This document shows positions 60,592-64,000 of a stretch of 64,000 nt of DNA, piece after piece. The notes below the pieces were generated by a model. The model made no database searches and was not told where the DNA came from. It saw only the letters and a program-made list of their open reading frames with translations. A program made the position numbers and the translations under genes. Position 1 is the first letter of the stretch. The number at the start of each line of letters is the position of its first letter. Source of the stretch: Ruegeria sp. R14_0 (GTDB lineage: Bacteria; Pseudomonadota; Alphaproteobacteria; Rhodobacterales; Rhodobacteraceae); NCBI RefSeq assembly GCF_017743975.1, contig NZ_JAGHRC010000001.1:310001-374000 (forward strand), read 5' to 3'.

Positions 60592-61626
60592 ATGACAACA
60601 AGACGTAAGTTTTTGAAAACCGCCGGGGTTGGCGTTGCGGCGGCACCGCTGGCAACACCCGCGCTGGCGCAGAGCACGATCACGTGGCGGATGCAGACCT
60701 ATGCCGGAGCGGCGCTGGCCGAGCACGTGATTGATCCCGCGATCAAGATGTTCAACCAGATTGCCGGCGACCGGATGCAGATCGAACTTTTCTATGCCGA
60801 TCAGCTGGTCCCCACCGGAGAGTTGTTCCGGGCGATGCAGAAGGGCACGATCGACGCGGTGCAGTCGGACGATGACTCGATGGCGTCACCGACCGAAGTG
60901 ACCGTGTTCGGCGGGTACTTCCCATTTGCGTCGCGCTATTCGCTGGACGTGCCCGTGCTGTTCAACCAGTGGGGCCTGAACGAGATCTGGGACGAGGAAT
61001 ACTCGAAGGTTGGCGTCAAACACATCAGCGCCGGGGCATGGGACCCGTGCCACTTTGCGACCAAGGACCCAATCAACTCGCTGGAAGACATGAAGGGCAA
61101 ACGTATCTTCACCTTCCCGACAGCGGGCCGCTTCCTGTCGCAGTTCGGCGTCGTGCCGGTGACCCTGCCGTGGGAAGACATCGAAGTCGCGGTTCAGACC
61201 GGCGAGCTGGACGGTATCGCCTGGTCGGGTATCACCGAAGACTACACCGTTGGGTGGGCCGACGTGACCAACTACTTCCTGACCAACAACGTGTCGGGCG
61301 CATGGGCGGGTCACTTCTTTGCCAATATGGATCGCTGGAACGAACTGCCCGAGGATTTGCAGACCCTGTTCAAGGTATGCTGTGACCAATCGCACTACTA
61401 TCGTCAGTGGTGGTATTGGGGCGGCGAGGCCAACCTGCGCGTCAACGGCACCAAGATGCAGCTGACAACGATCCCAGACGAGGAATGGGCGACCGTCGAG
61501 GAAGCCGCCGTCAAATTCTGGGATGAAATCGCTGCAGAGTCGGAAACCAAGGCAAAGGTCGTCGACATCTTCAAGCGCTACAACGCCGAAATGCTCAAGG
61601 CCGGTCGGCCTTACCGCTACGGCTAA
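60592..61626 (+). CDS. TRAP transporter substrate-binding protein (DctP type)
   Basis: A 344-residue periplasmic binding protein with a Tat signal (MTTRRKFLKTAGVGVAAAPL, cleavage about residue 27). It begins the mature part with STITWRMQTYAGAALAEHV. The long-helix region and RIFTFPTAGRFLSQFGVVPVTLPWEDIEVAVQTGELDGI match the DctP group. The Arg in the GRFL region would bind a carboxylate, as in most TRAP proteins, so the ligand is probably an organic acid. GAGAGGA lies before the ATG. Confidence 0.92.
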   Translation: MTTRRKFLKTAGVGVAAAPLATPALAQSTITWRMQTYAGAALAEHVIDPAIKMFNQIAGDRMQIELFYADQLVPTGELFRAMQKGTIDAVQSDDDSMASPTEVTVFGGYFPFASRYSLDVPVLFNQWGLNEIWDEEYSKVGVKHISAGAWDPCHFATKDPINSLEDMKGKRIFTFPTAGRFLSQFGVVPVTLPWEDIEVAVQTGELDGIAWSGITEDYTVGWADVTNYFLTNNVSGAWAGHFFANMDRWNELPEDLQTLFKVCCDQSHYYRQWWYWGGEANLRVNGTKMQLTTIPDEEWATVEEAAVKFWDEIAAESETKAKVVDIFKRYNAEMLKAGRPYRYG

Positions 61627-61634
61627 CGCAAAAG

Positions 61635-61662
61635 AACCGGTCCGTTCTCGAACGGGCCGGTT
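61635..61662 (+). terminator. strong hairpin after TRAP binding protein
   Basis: AACCGGTCCGTT (61635-61646) pairs with AACGGGCCGGTT (61651-61662) around CTCG, a 12-base stem with one wobble. No T-run follows, so partial termination or 3'-end protection is likely before the glutamine-synthetase-like gene. Confidence 0.55.
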
Positions 61663-61717
61663 GCCATAAGAACTTTGAACTTTCGACCAGAATACGCGCA
61701 CTTGCCAGAGGTATCTC

Positions 61718-63070
61718 ATGCTGACACTGGAGCATCTAAAGACACAGGTTTCTGCCGGGGACATCGACACCGTGCTGGTTTGCATGGTCGATATGCAGGG
61801 GCGTTTGATGGGCAAACGGTTCCATGCCGGTCATTTTGTGGCCGGTGCCTGGGAAGAGACCCATTGCTGTAACTACCTGCTGGCCACAGATCTCGAGATG
61901 GCGACGCCCGACGGCTACGCGGCGACCAGCTGGGAGCGCGGCTATGGCGACTATGTCATGAAGCCCGACCTAAACACTCTGCGCCCGGTACCATGGCTGG
62001 AAGGTACAGCTATGGTGATGTGTGATGTGCTGGATCACCACACGCACGAAGAAGTGCCACACGCACCGCGGTCCATTCTGAAAAAGCAGGTGAATCGGCT
62101 GAAAGCCATGGGATACGACGCCATGTGCGCGACTGAGCTGGAGTTCTTTCTATTCGAAAAGAGCTTTGACCAGATCCGCAAGGAGGGGTTCCGCGATCTG
62201 GAGCCGATCTCGGGCTATAACGAAGACTATCACATCCTGCAGACCACCAAGGAAGAGCATGTGATGCGACCGATCCGCAACCATCTGTGGGATGCGGGGA
62301 TACCGGTTGAGAACTCGAAGGGCGAGGCCGAGACCGGGCAAGAAGAGCTGAATATCAAGTACGCGCCAGCCATGGACACGGCCGAGTATCACTCGATCGC
62401 AAAAAACGCGGTGAAAGAGATCGCCTGGCAGCACGGTCATGCGGCGACATTCCTGCCGAAATGGCATCATGACAAAGTTGGCAGTTCCTCGCACGTACAC
62501 CAGTCGCTTTGGGCCGATGGCAAGCCTGTATTCTACGATGAAGCGGATGAATTGGGCATGTCGGCGCTGATGAAGAACTATATGGCGGGACTGTTGAAGT
62601 ATGCCGCTGACTATACCTATTTCATGGCCCCTTACATCAACAGCTATAAGCGGTTCATGAAAGGAACGTTTGCGCCCACGCGGATCATTTGGTCGGTGGA
62701 CAACCGAACCGCCGGGTTCCGCCTGTGTGGCGATGGTACAAAGGCGGTGCGGGTTGAATGCCGTATCCCGGGCTCGGACATGAACCCCTATCTGGCGATT
62801 GCCGGGATGCTGGCCGCCGGGATTGCAGGGATCGAGGAAGGGCTGGAGTTGCAGGCGCCGACCAAGGGCGATGTGTATCAGGGCGAAACAGGCATGATCC
62901 CCGCCAACCTGCGCGCGGCGCGGGATGCGCTGCATGGATCGGGGATGTTACGAGCGGCAATGGGCGACGACGTGGTCGATCACTATGCCCGGGCGGCAGA
63001 AGTCGAAATCGAAGAGTTTGAGCGTGTGGTGACCGATTGGGAAATCGCGCGTGGGTTTGAACGCGCTTAG
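61718..63070 (+). CDS. glutamine synthetase-family ligase, gamma-glutamylpolyamine synthetase-like (PuuA type)
   Basis: A 450-residue ATP-dependent ligase that should join glutamate's gamma-carboxyl to an amine. It opens with TVLVCMVDMQGRLMGKRFHAGHF, has EAETGQEELNIKYAPAMDTAE (metal-binding Glu), PKWHHDKVGSSSHVHQSLW, NSYKRFMKGTFAPTRIIW and NRTAGFRLCG. These are PuuA-type features, not the GlnA type, and there is no adenylylation loop. AGAGG lies 6 bases before the ATG. With the neighbouring aldehyde dehydrogenase and amidohydrolase it suggests a gamma-glutamyl catabolic route; the amine is unknown. Confidence 0.88.
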   Translation: MLTLEHLKTQVSAGDIDTVLVCMVDMQGRLMGKRFHAGHFVAGAWEETHCCNYLLATDLEMATPDGYAATSWERGYGDYVMKPDLNTLRPVPWLEGTAMVMCDVLDHHTHEEVPHAPRSILKKQVNRLKAMGYDAMCATELEFFLFEKSFDQIRKEGFRDLEPISGYNEDYHILQTTKEEHVMRPIRNHLWDAGIPVENSKGEAETGQEELNIKYAPAMDTAEYHSIAKNAVKEIAWQHGHAATFLPKWHHDKVGSSSHVHQSLWADGKPVFYDEADELGMSALMKNYMAGLLKYAADYTYFMAPYINSYKRFMKGTFAPTRIIWSVDNRTAGFRLCGDGTKAVRVECRIPGSDMNPYLAIAGMLAAGIAGIEEGLELQAPTKGDVYQGETGMIPANLRAARDALHGSGMLRAAMGDDVVDHYARAAEVEIEEFERVVTDWEIARGFERA

Positions 63071-63078
63071 AGGGCTGG

Positions 63079-63126
63079 CTGGGGGCTCTGCCCCCAGACC
63101 CCCGGGATATTTTAGGCCAGATGAAG
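63079..63126 (+). repeat. dispersed hairpin repeat, plus-strand copy
   Basis: CTGGGGG (63079-63085) and CCCCCAG (63091-63097) form a hairpin with loop CTCTG. This is followed by ACCCCCGGGATATTTTAGG and CCAGATGAAG. The tail matches the copies at 1-15 and 151-190. The hairpin plus ATATTTT could stop transcription between the ligase and dehydrogenase genes. Confidence 0.6.
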
Positions 63127-63161
63127 CAGGGGATCCTGCTGTCATTCGAAATGGAGTGAAG

Positions 63162-64000
63162 ATGGGGCAGATGTTGAAATGTGTCTCGCCGATTGATGGA
63201 TCGGTTTTTGCAGAACGTGAGGTTCTGTCGCGGGAAGCCGCCTTTGAGGCAGCGGCGCGGGCGCGGGCAGCGCAAGGCGACTGGGCGGCGCGGCCGTTGC
63301 AGGAGCGGACTGATCTGGTGATGGCGGGCGTCGCCGCAGTTGGTGCGATGAACGACGAGATCGTGCCCGAGCTGGCGCATATGATGGGGCGTCCGGTACG
63401 CTATGGCGGTGAATTTGGTGGCTTTCATGAGCGCGCCAGCCACATGGCTGAGATTGCTGAGACGTCTCTGGCCGATATCGCAGTGGGTGAGGATGAGACC
63501 TTCAAGCGGTACATCAAGCGTATCCCGCATGGCGTCGTGTTCGTGGTCGCACCTTGGAATTATCCTTACATGACGGCGATCAATACAGTGGCTCCGGCGC
63601 TGATTGCGGGGAATACCGTGGTCCTGAAGCATGCCACACAAACGCTGCTTGTGGGTGAGCGGATGGCCAGGGCTTTCCACTCGGCCGGTGTGCCCGAGGA
63701 TGTGTTTCAGAACGTGTTCCTGAGCCATGACGTGACCAACGATCTGATCGCAGGCAATGCGTTTGACTTCGTGAATTTCACCGGCTCGGTCGGTGGCGGT
63801 CAGGCGATGGAGCGTGCAGCGGCGGGGACGTTCACCGGTGTCAGCACTGAACTGGGTGGCAAAGACCCTGGCTATGTCATGGAGGACGCCGATTTGGACG
63901 CGGCCGTAGATACTCTGATCGACGGGGCCATGTTCAATTCGGGTCAGTGCTGCTGCGGGATCGAACGGATCTACGTCCATGAAAGCCTATATGACGCGTT
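63162..64000 (+). CDS. aldehyde dehydrogenase, 5' part (cut by window end)
   Basis: The first 279 codons of an NAD(P)-dependent aldehyde dehydrogenase, without a stop. Visible are the VAPWNYPYMTAINTVAPAL cofactor segment, NFTGSVGGGQAMER, the general-base region STELGGKDPGYV, and the catalytic Cys in FNSGQCCCGIERIY. GGAG lies 6 bases before the ATG. It may oxidise a gamma-glutamyl-aminoaldehyde in the manner of PuuC. Downstream genes, such as a PuuB-like oxidase, cannot be seen. Confidence 0.9.
   Translation, partial: MGQMLKCVSPIDGSVFAEREVLSREAAFEAAARARAAQGDWAARPLQERTDLVMAGVAAVGAMNDEIVPELAHMMGRPVRYGGEFGGFHERASHMAEIAETSLADIAVGEDETFKRYIKRIPHGVVFVVAPWNYPYMTAINTVAPALIAGNTVVLKHATQTLLVGERMARAFHSAGVPEDVFQNVFLSHDVTNDLIAGNAFDFVNFTGSVGGGQAMERAAAGTFTGVSTELGGKDPGYVMEDADLDAAVDTLIDGAMFNSGQCCCGIERIYVHESLYDA

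Noticed and set aside
61718..63070. Housekeeping glutamine synthetase (GlnA) or gamma-glutamylmethylamide synthetase
   Set aside because: The opening and catalytic boxes are PuuA-like, the adenylylation loop is absent, and the context is catabolic.
62685..63980. 431-codon minus-strand open frame across the ligase end and aldehyde dehydrogenase start
   Set aside because: It crosses a repeat and the gap between two supported genes and is antisense to both.
1..64000. CRISPR arrays, insertion sequences, prophage, toxin-antitoxin or defence islands
   Set aside because: No regularly spaced repeats, transposase, integrase, or phage or defence genes were found; gene content is metabolic and housekeeping throughout.

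Overview
The window is a GC-rich, densely packed bacterial chromosome segment that looks like a marine alphaproteobacterium of the Rhodobacteraceae (roseobacter group). The signs are an aerobic (cob-type) cobalamin cluster, a TRAP transporter operon, a DmdC-like acyl-CoA dehydrogenase, MerR regulators with ACGT-type operators, opgCGH, the pcm-tolC pair, and a dispersed 'TATTT..AAGATGAAG' repeat of the kind I associate with this family. No insertion sequence, prophage or CRISPR array was seen. One tRNA gene (tRNA-Cys) is present and there are no rRNA genes.

Layout. 1-6.1 kb: dispersed repeat copies, a small RHH-like protein, acyl-CoA dehydrogenase, two MerR regulators, two thioesterases, a MATE exporter, and an ArsC-family gene with a one-base frameshift. 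6.1-13.6 kb: pyrD with DUF1330 and DUF952 genes, a secreted 5'-nucleotidase, an SRAP protein, and the selenouridine pair mnmH and selD (selD fused to an FAD oxidoreductase). 13.6-19.6 kb: a complete Mrp (mnhA/B-C-D-E-F-G) cation/H+ antiporter operon running into selD. 19.8-27.1 kb: a rhodanese, a secreted esterase, then an operon TTC38-like, opgC, opgG, opgH for periplasmic glucan. 27.2-30.6 kb: a CaiB-type CoA-transferase overlapping a ThDP enzyme, and a DUF302 protein.

30.7-44.8 kb is the oxygen-dependent cobalamin cluster. A cobalamin riboswitch precedes DUF1636-cobW-cobN-cobG-cobH-cobI-cobJ. cobK lies alone on the opposite strand, and cobL-cobE-cobM-cobB-cobA-cobF follow. cobQ is separate, at 50-51.6 kb. 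CobS/CobT and the late salvage and assembly steps are not here.

44.9-56.8 kb: a LysR regulator facing a 3-hydroxyisobutyrate-dehydrogenase-like gene across a clear dyad, tRNA-Cys, pcm, tolC, a PopZ-like acidic protein, efp, an ABC membrane domain with no ATPase, ygfZ, a glycosyltransferase and a membrane protein whose 3' end is antisense to it. 56.9-64 kb: an RpiR regulator facing an operon of N-formylglutamate amidohydrolase-like enzyme, TRAP small and large permeases, TRAP binding protein, PuuA-like glutamine synthetase and an aldehyde dehydrogenase cut by the window end. This looks like a catabolic route through gamma-glutamylated intermediates; the substrate cannot be read from sequence.

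The most interesting items are this RpiR/TRAP/gamma-glutamyl operon, the DUF1636-CobW pair directly behind the riboswitch, the overlapping divergent starts of cobK and cobL, the ThDP/CoA-transferase pair, and two places where a single missing G breaks a reading frame.
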